Shown piece by piece: positions 24,371-36,433 of a DNA stretch of 64,000 bases. The first letter of the stretch is position 1. Each line of letters starts with the position of its first letter. The stretch comes from Enoplosus armatus. Its lineage: Eukaryota; Chordata; Actinopteri; Centrarchiformes; Enoplosidae. Position numbers and translations under genes: made by a program. Location: assembly GCF_043641665.1 (NCBI RefSeq), contig NC_092183.1:9794501-9858500 (forward strand), read 5' to 3'. Below the pieces are notes generated by a model that worked only from the letters and a program-made list of their open reading frames with translations, searched no databases and was not told the origin of the DNA.

Positions 24371-27300
24371 CTTTTGTGTGACTGCTGCCAAGAGGAAAAA
24401 ACAGGCACAGAATTGAGCAATCAAGGGGGTAGAAAAGATGGAAATTTACAGCAAAAAGGACTGAAGAACCGCGCAAAAGGCAAATGGATGCGTTGGTTGT
24501 GCAGAGGGAGAGCCAAGCTGTTTATCAATCCAACTGTCAGCAGCCCAGGCCAATTTCTGCCCACTCCTTTGCTGCTTTGTGCTACCTCACAGTTCAAACT
24601 GGGAAATCAAAGGGGTGGTCTTGAGCAACCCCCTTTTCATCCACAAACCTACACCAAATTGGCAAAAAAAAAGAATAAAAACAACAGCTCAAGTATAGGA
24701 AAATGTATGTAAATATAATACATATTCTTTCAGACTGAAGGGAATGGAAATAAAATAATGTTAATGCTGTGCTTTCCTACTCTTCCCACATACTGTATGA
24801 CTCTGAATCATCATAGAGGAGATAGGTGAAGGTTGCAAAAGAGCAAACAAAAAGCAGATAGTGATTGAGGAAAAAATGAGTGGGAAAAAATGTGAAAGTT
24901 GATAAAGAAGGCAAAAAGGTGTGTGTGGCGGGTAATAATAAGAAAGATAGTGAGAGAGAGAAGGCAACTTTATTCTAATATGGCTCTGTCTGTGCCTCTG
25001 TACAGCATCCTGAAAAGACGAATTTGCTGCTGTTATTTATATTTATGAATTCATGCCATTTGGCCCAGTGTGAAATGATGGGTCATTCCTGCGCAACAAG
25101 AAGAGCTGGTGCTGAATTTACAATCACCCACACCAACCCGCCCTACTCCCCATCTCCACCTTCCACTCCCAATCCTCCTCCTCCTCATTCTCTCTCTTAT
25201 TGCACATGCCTTGATCTGCTGAATATGGATGTAGGTGGAGGGATGGGAAGAGGAGAGAGGGAATATGATGCAGAGAATGCTTCTCTCACTGAGGTTGCTT
25301 CTGTCACCAGTTTCTCACCTAAGGAGATGTGGCACCAAGAATTAATGGCATTCAGCAGCATGGTGAAATAGCTGCTGGCAGTGTGTGAGTGATTGTGTAC
25401 GTGCAAACTACACGTGTGCAGCAGGTGAGGTTCAGGATTCAATCCCTCGAGAATCTCAATCAGTTAAATGCACTACACTCACTCGCACACTCACAGAGGA
25501 TGGTTAGTGATTGACCAAGGCTGTTTTCCCTCAAAAGGAATAATGAATAAGGTTGGTTGTGGACACAAACTGAGACCTTGAAAGAGTCGTAATTATCACC
25601 TGAGTCCTGCAAATTTTTGCTTCATTTAAAACTGCATGATTGTCATGCAACTGGCAAAACCATGCTTGCACCTACTTTCATTAAAATATGTTGTTTTTGC
25701 ACAAAGTAAAAGCTGTTATATTGCTATCAAAAACATCTTGGAAATGGGGATAACAAAGGAGACACGCACCTCCCTGGTTTTAATGGTGATGTATTGGTGC
25801 TTCTGTGGAACAATGACAATCACCAAAGACATGCCGCAGTTACTGATGTGTTTGGTTAATTGGAAAATTTTGTATGTGATGCCTATTGTTTGAATGAAGT
25901 GACACCAACATTTCCGTAATGAGTGACAGAATTAAATGAGAACAAGTTCTTCTTGAAAGATGGTAACTTTAGTCCTTAGTTGGTGAAGAAGTTGATGACA
26001 TATTGTAGAGATGTTGAATGATGAATTCAAATTATTTTGGGCGATGGATTATTGTTTCTATGTTTGCAGAGTATACAGTACATGTAGTGGTTGAGAATAT
26101 CACTTTTAAGTTACAGTAGCAGTCACTGTGGTGTACAGCACATGCAAAACAGTTTCTATAACCTTAAAGGCTGGTAAAGGGGAAACTTAATTGGGCATTA
26201 AGGTCCTAAATGTAACAAAAAGAGCATGTAGTAAAAGTCAAGGAAAGCTGTTGTATCATGATTCAAATATGCCTGTGTAACTTTAAGGGTACTATTTCAC
26301 AGCAGTACAAGCCAGTTGGAAGCATCTCAGCAGCTTTAGTTTCCACACAATGACATGTTACCTCAGCGTCTAGCTAGCTCAGCTGGTTCCATCATGCCAG
26401 GGGTTGGCAGGGGGTGACATTTTATAGGCATGACTGTTCTCACCGTCCAAAACTACTCCTATAAAGGCCTGTAAAACAGCAGCCACTGCTGCTATTGTGG
26501 CTTAAAGAAAAGTAGGAAGACTGTTGAAATGTTGTCATTTCCATATAGAATAGGAGAAGAAGTGGGACGAGATAGCAGTGTGTGGGTAACCCAGCACCTG
26601 CAAAAAATGTATAGATGACTGTTCAATGAAAAAGCGAAATAAATGTTGAAGTGGTTTACATATGACAGGATGGCACAGCAATGATGTGTTGGTGGCTTGA
26701 GATTTACCCAAACTGTTGTGCACCTGTCGACAAATACTGCACTTATTGTAGCAGTCTCACAACAAAACCCTTTTGTGAAGCAGTAGGAAATGTTCAGTTT
26801 TCATTTGCAGTATTTTAACACCAAAATTACAGTATTGATATGGCTGTAGGGCAGCCAGGGAGCAATTTAGAAAACAGTGAAGTAGCTATGTGTTGGATAA
26901 AAAGTAAGAACAGGAAAACTGGAGTCGAACTACTGTAAACTCCAAAACTGCAGCTCTGATGTTACACAGGAGTAATGTAAGTACTGAAAGCTCTAAGATA
27001 TGGCACATTCTTTCTAATCCTGTCTGCTCGTGCAATTTATCACAATGCCACAGCTTTGTTGTGAATGCAGAACATCACGGATTGGAACCCCTCCCTAGTA
27101 GGACCAAAACATTTTCTCAGTTTATCTTAGTTATTTCCTCCTGGGAGGGCACAGTGGTGCATGTTGTCATGGCTTGGCATGTCGTGGCTCAGAAAGTGTC
27201 CTGTATTGAGCCAGTGGAAAAGAGACATACAGTATCTTTGATTATTGTACATATACTGTATAAAGTATATATACAGGCATGCTTGTGTGTGTTATTCGAG

Positions 27301-28298
27301 GTATTGTACAGTAGAATCGGAGTGCATGATGAAAATATTAAGCATCTCTATGCCTACACAACATACAGTAGAACGTGTGTATGTGAATGTACAATATAAT
27401 ATGCATTAATGTATTACTTTTATTACTTTCCATCTGTGCGCATCTACTTTCCTCCTATATTGGCTGCCCCAGCTCACCCCTGCAACCATGTAATTATGGT
27501 GTTTGGGAGGTATCTACATATCTGCCTCAAGTATGCACTGTATCTGTGTGTTTTTGTGAGCATGCATGATTATCTGCATAAAGTAAAAGTCATCTTTGGA
27601 AATACATTTTATTGGTTTTGCTGTACATATGTACATATAGACACAATATTTTGCCCCTGGAGAGATAACAGGAAGCTAATGGTTGCTACAGCCTTACTTA
27701 GCCAGAGGCAGTGTTGTTAATCTGAACACACAATCTTTATTTTTGAGGAAGGCCTGTCAAGCACTAGCTGCTGTGATGATGCTGATTTTGTTAAAGTTAT
27801 TGATTGTTCTTGAATATTCTAAACACAGTCTTTGTGTATTCTCATAATTATATTTTTCCCAAAAGTTTTCTGTTAAGAAGTATTTACGCGTAGATATTCT
27901 GTAAACTGTCTACAGTGAAACGGACCTAGTCAGAGCAGCAACAGTTGAAATTGCTACTGTTCTTAATTGGCTCAAACACGTGCAATTAACAATGATTGCA
28001 ATCAACAGAGGCAGCCCAGAGTTGAGCAGCCCAGTGTTAAGGTATGTTATTATAGTCATTAGTGGCTGCAATTACTATTATACTGCTCTGCGCCCTGTAT
28101 CTTAACCACAGTTTTGCATGCGCTGCTTTCCCCCCGGGAGCTTGTTGTTGTGCCTGCAACTTTACTCATTCACGTTCTTTAGTTGTTGTTTTTATGTGAG
28201 GAAATTCATCTCTGTAGCTGTTATTGTCAACTCACAACACGCAGAAAAGGATCAACTTTTCAGACTTTCACTCTCTGTGTGCATGAGAGTGTGTGTTG

Positions 28299-28320
28299 TT
28301 TGTTTGTTTGTTTGTTTGTA
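28299..28320. repeat. (TGTT)5 tetranucleotide
   Basis: Five TGTT/GTTT units in a row. Confidence 0.85.
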
Positions 28321-28670
28321 AGGGGCTAACAACAGTTGGTATGAGGCTGCCTGGCTTATTGAGGCTGACTGGAAAATAGTGAGAATAATCACTGGGTTTA
28401 TGGAGATTTACTTTGCTGTAATGTGCAGCGAAAATATTATTTTATAGAAAGACAGTCTTACAGTAGTACATGTGCGTACACATGCTTCTTTTCACCAGTG
28501 TGGATAGGCATTTCTTAAAGCCTGACTTTTATTATTTTAATATACACTATTTATTTTTGTCTAGAGGAAGTATGTATGTACACATAATTTTCTTTTTCTC
28601 TTTTATGGTGTGAGTAGTGCAAACAACAAAACAACATACCTGAATGCATTACAACAAAACCTCACCAGTG

Positions 28671-28681
28671 CCCCCCCCCCC
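28671..28681. repeat. Poly-C run of 11
   Basis: Homopolymer followed by TCCCCGCCC, making a 20-base C-rich patch. Confidence 0.85.
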
Positions 28682-29477
28682 TCCCCGCCCACTAGCATCA
28701 TAATGTAAAACAAATTCGAACAAAGCCTTGTGAAATTGAAATAAGCCTCTCTCTGCATCGGCCCTGGAATTAGTTTATTAGAATCTAAAAGGAGCCTCAA
28801 AAGACTTAAAACCCCATTTTCACAGGGAAATTAGTTTTCAGGGAAAGATACATTGTTCACATTTGGAGATGATGAGTTGGTTTTGCACAAAGGGGAATCT
28901 TTTTGGCGGGGACTTTTATCAGATCAAGTCGCCACAGGTAGTGGGATGTTAGAGGCTTTGTTTGTCTGGATTACTTTGCAGATAAAGCTGAGAATAAACG
29001 GCTATTTGTCTGTTTAGACTAATTCCTCTGCACTATAGAAACTTGAGATTGCAAATGTGTGTGAGTGTGTGCCTTTTAGGTGAAACGAGCATTCTTTAGG
29101 AGTTGTCAGAAAATGTATATAGACCATATATTTTTTCCCCGCTGAAACTAATATAGATGTGTTAACAAGTGCTTACTGGTTTCCTTGGCTTAGAGTCAGT
29201 CAGTGAGATTCTCCCTGGACTCTATAAAGATGTTTCCAACTCTATTCATCACTTCCACATTGCAAAGTCCAATCCAAAAATATCCACCTTCAGTAACTGC
29301 AGAAACTGTGGCAACATCATCCAGTGTCAAATGAGTTATTTTAATGGTTTTGCCTGTGTATTCACAGGAAAACCTTCATTAAGCCTTCATGAATTCACAT
29401 GAGTTGATGTATGTCAAAAAAAAGTCCTATCACTAGATAAATTATATATTCTTACATGCTTCTGTTGTGTTTATTGA

Positions 29478-29640
29478 AGAAGATGGATGGATGGTCACAA
29501 ATATGACAGTGGAAGGAATGGAAATTGGAGAGTAATGAGCAGTGATGGACAGATGGAGCGTTGAGGGGGGGGGGTGCTGAGCTGCTTTTTAGATGGATAG
29601 ACAGATGGATGGACGGATGGATGGCAGGATGGAAGAATGC
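29478..29640. repeat. (GATG)n-type degenerate tetranucleotide with G10 run
   Basis: GATGGATGGATGG occurs at both ends of the segment (about 29483 and 29590-29635), with degenerate GATG/GACA units and a ten-base G run at 29565-29574 between them. Confidence 0.75.
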
Positions 29641-30579
29641 AAATTAATGTGTTCCTGAGAGCTTTTGAGGGAGACCATGCTCAGCGGTGAGGTGAGGAAG
29701 GACTTTGTTAAAGGTAGAAAGGTTGAAAGAAAGAGGGATGCAGAGAGCAAGAGCACCCTGTCTGGTCCTCAGCAAATCCTTATTGGATTCTCTTCTCTTT
29801 CTCCATCTAATAAACCTCTCCTTCACAGCACTCATAGGTGAATAACAAAGAGCTTATGGTTGCCATGTATTCATTTTCCATGCTTTTAGCCCTACATTTG
29901 TATCTGATTATCATTCAGAAAGAAGTAGGGAATTGAAGATGCAGGGACTGCAGGATGGAAAGGAAATTGTGAAGAATATATCAAATGCAGATGATTGTAA
30001 TACACAATATGGCTATATGTGTTGTCTACTGTTTATAGTATGGCTTTTAGTCTACCTTTCCTAGTTGTCCTTAATTGACCAACATTTCTCCATCAGTTGT
30101 TAACAAGAAAAGTTCCTTTTTCCTTTCTTGTACTTGTCAATTAAAGTGTCTGAGAGTCTGATGATGATTCCGATAAGAATGGTGAGTGAGCGAGAGCGTG
30201 GTACCTGAAGATGAATTACTGATGGGCAGATTGTGGACGTGATTGAAAGGAGGAGATGGAGTGAATTAAAGCGGCAGTAGTTGGCAGTGGGATCATGTCC
30301 TGGAGATGAGACTACGCGATGCACACCGCAGGGAGTGTTCGTGAGACATTAATTCACACATTACCATACCTACCACACGCATCACACATGGGAGGACATC
30401 TGTCCACCCCAGCTGAGTGTCGGGGAGACGTGTATGCAAACATACATCCATTCACCCACACACTCACATGCAGAGGTGTGAACCACCTCCATCACTCTCT
30501 TCTCTTCTACTCAAACAGTTGACTCACTCCCTGAAAGACAAGTGGTATTGACAGAAGTACGCAGTTAGGGAAGTACTCT

Positions 30580-30580
<1 letters not shown>

Positions 30581-30668
<88 letters not shown>

Positions 30669-30680
30669 TGTGCGTGCGTG
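30581..30680 (+). repeat. Compound (CAG)12(TG)24 microsatellite
   Basis: Twelve uninterrupted CAG units (30581-30616) join directly to 24 TG units (30617-30664), then a CGCGTGTGCGTGCGTG tail. CAG is on the sense strand of the inferred host gene. The translated poly-A/poly-C and His-Thr frames over it are artefacts. CAG arrays of this length are usually polymorphic. Confidence 0.98.
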
Positions 30681-32350
30681 CTTGCCTTTGGTATACAAAA
30701 AAGGGGGTGTATCTGCCAGCTGTCATTTTATAATAGCTTATAGACAAACTCATCACATCAAACACTTATGTCCGTCACGTACTGTGCACTGCAAGCAAGT
30801 GTAAGTCAAGTGTATGAATTCACCTGCGGTCGCCCATGTTCAACTCTTGTCTGGGAGTGTCATTAGGTGACAGCTATTGTGTGTATGTGCTGGAGAGATT
30901 GTTGACGTTTGAACGATCTGGCTTTTCTGAACGAGTGAGGAGCATCCTTTCTTTTTCTGAGTCACAAGTGAGGAGCAGCAACTCCACCAGTGATAGTTTT
31001 TATTCCCAGGGGAAGGCACCTAAGAGGGCCCAGGCTCCGGCATTTGTTGTCAGCTGAAGAGGAAGAAGACAGCCGTACTGCTATCCTCTGACAGCCCGCA
31101 GCCTTGGAACCTGTCTAAAAGGTGACACCCAACTCCACCAAGTCTCAGCTCTCAGGCCATTGTTGCTGTTGCAGACCTCTTTCCTGCCTTTGTGTTTTGG
31201 ACACCGGAGTAGAGATGTCCTATTCAGAGAGACCTCTCAGACATGGGACTGTGTCACTGTAATGGAGTAAATTGTTCTTAGATGCATACAGTATGTGTAA
31301 ACAGTGCTCTCTTTGGGTTCTTGTAGCTGTCACACAGTCAGAGTTGGAGGTTATTAGTGGTAACGGCTTTCTGGCCTGTATAATCTGCAGCCTGACATTT
31401 AGAACTAATTCATACATACAATGTGGCAGTGATTGCTGTGATGGATGAATATACTGTTGCCCTGCTCTGAGCCGTGATGCAGGAGACTGCAGAGGAAATT
31501 ACTATTGTAATTAGTTTAGCATATTTACCACTTCTGCTATTACTACTGGATTGTCTACATCTGGGTGCAAATACAGAGAACACTGATGATGACAGAGCAT
31601 CAAAATTCACCAGATTCTCACAAAAGAGTCACGTCAGGTTAGTTGCAGCTTTGCCAATAAAATTATATTGCACTAGTTAAATTTGCAAATGCTTATGCAT
31701 CAATATGTTAACTGTTTATCATTTGGACAAAAGGAGAAGTGGAGAGTTTGTGTGTGTGACCGTGCATGAGAGAGAAGAGTGGGGAGTCATTGCGAGGCGT
31801 TCATTAGCATAACAAAGTGTTTATTACGTCGGCTGCTATTACTGGTTTCCATCAGTGCTCACCTCTTCATTTTGTTGATTTATAAGTAACAATTAAAAGA
31901 TGGACTTTTGTTTTTCAAAGAAAGACACCGGTGCTTCAGCAGTGCCAAAATTCTGATGAGGTGGTTCAAATGACTGAGAAAATCCATGCATTGTAGGCAA
32001 TGTACTGTTCCAGGTGTGGCCAAACATTTGTGTAAAAAAGTTTATGGCTGAAAATAGTGTTCATACAAATGAATGGATTTGAAAACTAAGTAAAAGTAAC
32101 ATGTTAATTTAACATAAAACAAATAATGGATTGTAATGTAATTGATAATGGAAGTATTGGCCCAGTTCATATCCATTCGGGGAAATCTGTTGCATGTTCC
32201 CTCTCTTCCTGCTTTCTCTCTACTGCCTTCTCTCTACTACTATCACAAGTGCATAAAATGCCCCCCAAAAAGTATTGATAGCTACTGAAAAATACATGCA
32301 TGTGACATTATTATATACCACAAAACATAATCTCTGTTTTATCTTTGCAG

Positions 32351-32386
32351 TGCCCACTTTGGTATATGTTGTATTTTATTTGTCAG
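32351..32386 (+). other. Microexon-like segment (36 nt) with good splice signals
   Basis: CTGTTTTATCTTTGCAG precedes it and TGTCAG|GTAATA closes it. The length is a multiple of three. In the phase of the intron before the fbxl17 LRR exon it reads (t)AHFGICCILFV(ag) without a stop. I recognise no such insertion in FBXL17, the residues are hydrophobic, and pseudo-exons of this quality are expected by chance in 50 kb. Confidence 0.15.
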
Positions 32387-32763
32387 GTAATAACAATAGT
32401 ATAGTCTGTGATATCCCTGAGGTAGATTCAATTACACAAAACAACACAAAACACAGAATGAAAAGCAGGAGTAAGAAATTATAGAAGAAAGAAACGTGAC
32501 GTGGAAAAAAGAGAACCAGAGGAGGGGAGAGAGATAGGTAGAGGAAGAAAGAGAAGCAGGTTCCTACTGTACTCTTAATGCATTAGAAGCTGAGCCTCCC
32601 CCCTATAATGGGACGGGGGGATTAGGGGGATAATCCACCATGTCTTTTCTTTTCCTCCCATCCTCGCTCCTTTTACCTTTCAACTAATTTTCTCCCTCTT
32701 ACTGTTCTGTCGCCACGAGACGCAGACAAGACAGTGCTAAAGAGAGAATCAGCACAACAATTA

Positions 32764-32800
32764 GTGTGCGTGCGTGCGTGCGTGTGTGTGTGTGTGCGTG
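32764..32800. repeat. (TGCG)n(TG)n microsatellite
   Basis: Four TGCG units followed by about seven TG units and a GCGTGCC end. Confidence 0.9.
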
Positions 32801-35016
32801 CCTGTGCGAATTTATGTGAGACATTTCCAATGGGAGAATCTGAGAAGCTGAGAATAATTAGCTTCAGTCTAATGCCAGGTCAGCCTTTTTTGGCATCAGT
32901 CTGGATAGCAAGCTTTGTATAAATGAGGATATGTGTATATGTGGAGGTGGGTTTCATTTATGGAAATTCATGGTGTGTTTCTCAACGTGTTCTTGCCTTT
33001 GCATGGTCATGCCCTATTCTAAGCTGTTTACGTTGAGGTGAACACTGGCAGACAACATTGCGGTTATAGAGTTTATTCTTTCCCACTGCCCTTGACCAGT
33101 CTCTTAACACAGAGAACAGGCAGATAAGAGAGGATTTACACACAATACTAAAGCCATTAGCGTCTGGCTTTTTCTCCCCCTCTCTCTCTGGGGTTTGCTT
33201 AGTGTTATCAGATCCACTGGGATGTGTGGATGGCAGATTGAATGTCCACAGCCATGGAAAAGGCCAAGGATGTCTAACCTCCTATTCACACGCTGCTAGC
33301 CTCATCAACAGAGGGCCCTTTGTCCCACAGCAGTCAAGGAGATGGACAGTACAAGATAATTGCATTCGGACAATAACCGTCTCCTCTGTTTGTTTGAATG
33401 TGTACAGTCTCTTTGGGATGAAATGGTAGATGAGTGCGTCTGTGTAGGACGGAGGGAGCGAGGGAGGGAGGGGTGAGTGATTCTGTTTGTGTTTCTTTGT
33501 GTGCCTCTGAATTTCTCGATCTGTATGCAAGTATGAATGAATGGGCTTGATAAAAGATTTTTGGAGCTGTATCCAATAGTGAGCTGTCATCGTCTATCTC
33601 GGAGGGTGAATGCTGACTGGTGAGGACTAGACAGTGAAGTCATAACTTGACTGATAAGATTCTTCAGGAACTGATATTGAACCCAGAAAACCAGCAGGAA
33701 AGACAGCAGGGAAACCAAATGGATGTGAATGAGGGAGTGGAGCTGAATGGCAGCATCTGAACTATTAGCTCCCACAGACGCTCACTCATTTCCTCCCATG
33801 ATGTCATTCCTCTATGGTCCAGGTGCGTTCTGTTGAAATACGAGAGAACATCATCCCATGTTGGGAAGATGTACGCGACGGCATATTTGTGTGCTTGTGT
33901 ACATAAATGTTCTCGATTTTGCTATGTTGAAGTGTTGCTGTATTTTTGTTCCATAAAATGGGGTTAGAAAAAGGGACAAGAGTCTTTGAGGACACTCAAA
34001 TGTTTGTTAAGGGACGTTTTTAAGCCGTGAGTTGGGTTAATTGCTGTCACGGTCTTTGTTTGGAGCAAGAGACCCAAAATTTGTGGAATGGGGTGGACCT
34101 GAGGGTGACATCAACACCATAAGAGTGATAGGCTGACACACCTGTCAATCAAGCAAACACACCCCTCAATATATCCCCATTTGGTATTGATATAATATGA
34201 CATTATTATATACTGTATACATGAATAATAGTGCACTCAGTACAAAGAATAATACACGCAAGAGAGATTTTTGATACTTTTCCCCATTCAATTACACACA
34301 GTTACACAAATAGTTCATTTGTTTGCTTATTTACGTGTTTGTTGTGTTGGATTTGTCTGTGGATGCCAAATATATAATTTTTGTTTAAAGCACATTTAAC
34401 TCACAATCCATATTGAATGAGATGTAAAACTGCTGCTCTTAAGATATTCCAAAAAAATGTAGAATTGGCATTGTTTGTGTGAACATAACCACCTTTGACC
34501 CAAAGCACATTGCTTAATGTAGTCCCTCCACATTGCTCCCAGTTGTACCGTATAAAGTTTAATACAAGACATTCTCTATTAGATACACTCCACAGACACA
34601 GCTATGCAGCACCGTTGCTTAATGTACTTCTTAAGGCATAGTAAGGGGAGAGGGTGGGTAGATTGTTTGGTTTTGTAATGAATAGAGTGGTCCGGGGAGG
34701 AACGTCAGCCACTGTTGTCAATTATCACTACTCTCTATGAGCCATGCTTGACAGAGAAGAATCACAGCCGGCGCCTGGATCACTTTCTCACTTACTCCGC
34801 CTTTCCTTCCTCAGTCTTTCTCCCATTCATTCTCCGGAGCTTCAGCTGAGTCCCATTGTGCCTCCGTCTCTTGGCGTCCCCTCCGCCTTTCCTTTCAGAC
34901 TTTCACCCACTCCATTTAAATCTTGTTTATTCTTGGCTACACCTTTTTTTTTTAGTTACATTGTCAGTGTATAAATGTATTTATCTTCATTCTAGTTTTT
35001 TCTGTTGCCCTTTATT

Positions 35017-35072
35017 TCCTCTCCTCTCCTCTCCCCTCCTCTCCTCTCCTCTCCTCTCCTCTCCTCTCCTCT
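35017..35072 (+). repeat. (CTCCT)n pentanucleotide array
   Basis: About eleven CTCCT units with one CCCCT variant, all pyrimidine on the sense strand, a second homopurine-homopyrimidine tract with triplex potential. Confidence 0.95.
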
Positions 35073-36377
35073 TTCCATCATATCTTGTTCTCCGCAGAGG
35101 GTGTAGTGGGGTTGACAGGCAGTGAGCTCACAGTTGTAACCTCCCTGCCACCATGCCAGGCGAGGCGCCACTTGAGGGTTTGGCTGCAGATTGAATAGCT
35201 CCCAGAGATGTCATATTCAGACAGCCTCCCTGAATTACATTTCCCGGTCTTCCTGCCTGGCTGCCTGCATGCCTCCACCAATCAAATAGCCTGGTGTTGC
35301 CATGTGGCTGCCCACTCCACTCTCCCTGTATTCCCTCTCTCTTGCCTTTTTTTTTCTCTTTACCTCAACCCCCTGCTCCCCTACTTACCATCTCTGGGGT
35401 GTGTCCCTCGCAGAAATTATTCTTTCACCACTTGATGGCAGATCCAACCACTGTGAGGCAGACCAGCAGATGGGCGATTTGATTGGCTGTCAGGTTATGT
35501 TTATTTCCTTGTTGTCGGGATGTCAGATGAGATAAAACATTGTTCTGCTGCATTTGTCGTGTCCTCTCTGTGGGGTTTATGAGAAAAGTTTAGGTTATAG
35601 GACATGTGGGTGAACAGATTGGCCCACGGCTGTCATTGGTGTCCCACTGGATCATTTTTTAAATGCAATTTCTTTTTGACTTTTCTTTTTGACCATCTGT
35701 CATTGTTACATACTTCATAGCCATTGTATCTAAATTCTGCCAGGATTCAACAGTGTTATTAGAACCTAATTATCCAGTATTTTGGAAAAAGTACCATAGA
35801 TTATACAATTTGGCTGCAAAATATGATCATTACTTCTGTCAATGCAGACATTAGGTCACTCACACAAACTTTGCTGTAAAAGAACATTTGGCAAGGAAGT
35901 TGTGATTTTAATATTTCAGTTAAAAACATTACATTGAAAGTGTATACAGTATATATGCCCACAGGACTTCAGCTGAAATACAATAATAATCATTGCATGT
36001 GTTTGGCTCAGGCCAGTGATCCTCATTGTGGTTTTCTTGTTACTGTGTACGACCTGATCTGGCCAGAAGGTGGGTTATGTGAGCTGGAGGAGAAAAGAAG
36101 CCCAGTGAGGTTTTATTGTGAGGGAGTGGAAGAGAGCCTCGGCTCATATAGCTGTCCCACCATAAATTGATTAATGAGGAACAGCTTCATGTGGAAAACA
36201 GAATGAATCACACACCACAGGTACACACTCACACACAGGACATGTGCACGTAAACACACACACATGAAAATACTCGTGCACACACACAAGCATCCAAGTG
36301 CGCCCTCTGGAAGTGGATGGAGTTTGGCTTTCTATACTAACAAACAGGTGGTGGATTGGACATTCATGCCTGCACAG

Positions 36378-36379
<2 letters not shown>

Positions 36380-36416
<37 letters not shown>

Positions 36417-36433
36417 CATAAACACACACACAC
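36380..36433. repeat. (AC)n-TATATACATA-(AC)n microsatellite
   Basis: About 15 AC units, a short TATATACATA interruption, then a further seven AC units. Confidence 0.95.

Larger units (their letters stand above)
22747..28670. other. Gene-free unique intronic DNA
   Basis: No exon or transposon is recognised apart from the short TG array at 24350. The 27.9-28.09 kb part has several AATTG/CAATT cores (TTAATTGG, GTGCAATTAACAATGATTGC), the texture of a conserved non-coding element. The 146-residue open frame at 26959-27399 has no domain and is within chance length. Confidence 0.55.
30681..34980. other. Gene-free unique intronic DNA
   Basis: No exon or transposon recognised. Notable points are the 36-nt microexon-like segment at 32351-32386 (listed separately), a TGCG/TG array at 32764-32800 and the 31.78-31.88 kb part with CATTAGCATAACAAAG and TTTATTACG, which looks like non-coding regulatory sequence. 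Confidence 0.55.

Noticed and set aside
26959..27399. 146-residue plus-strand frame
   Set aside because: No domain, no splice context and a length within chance expectation for about 6000 random frames.
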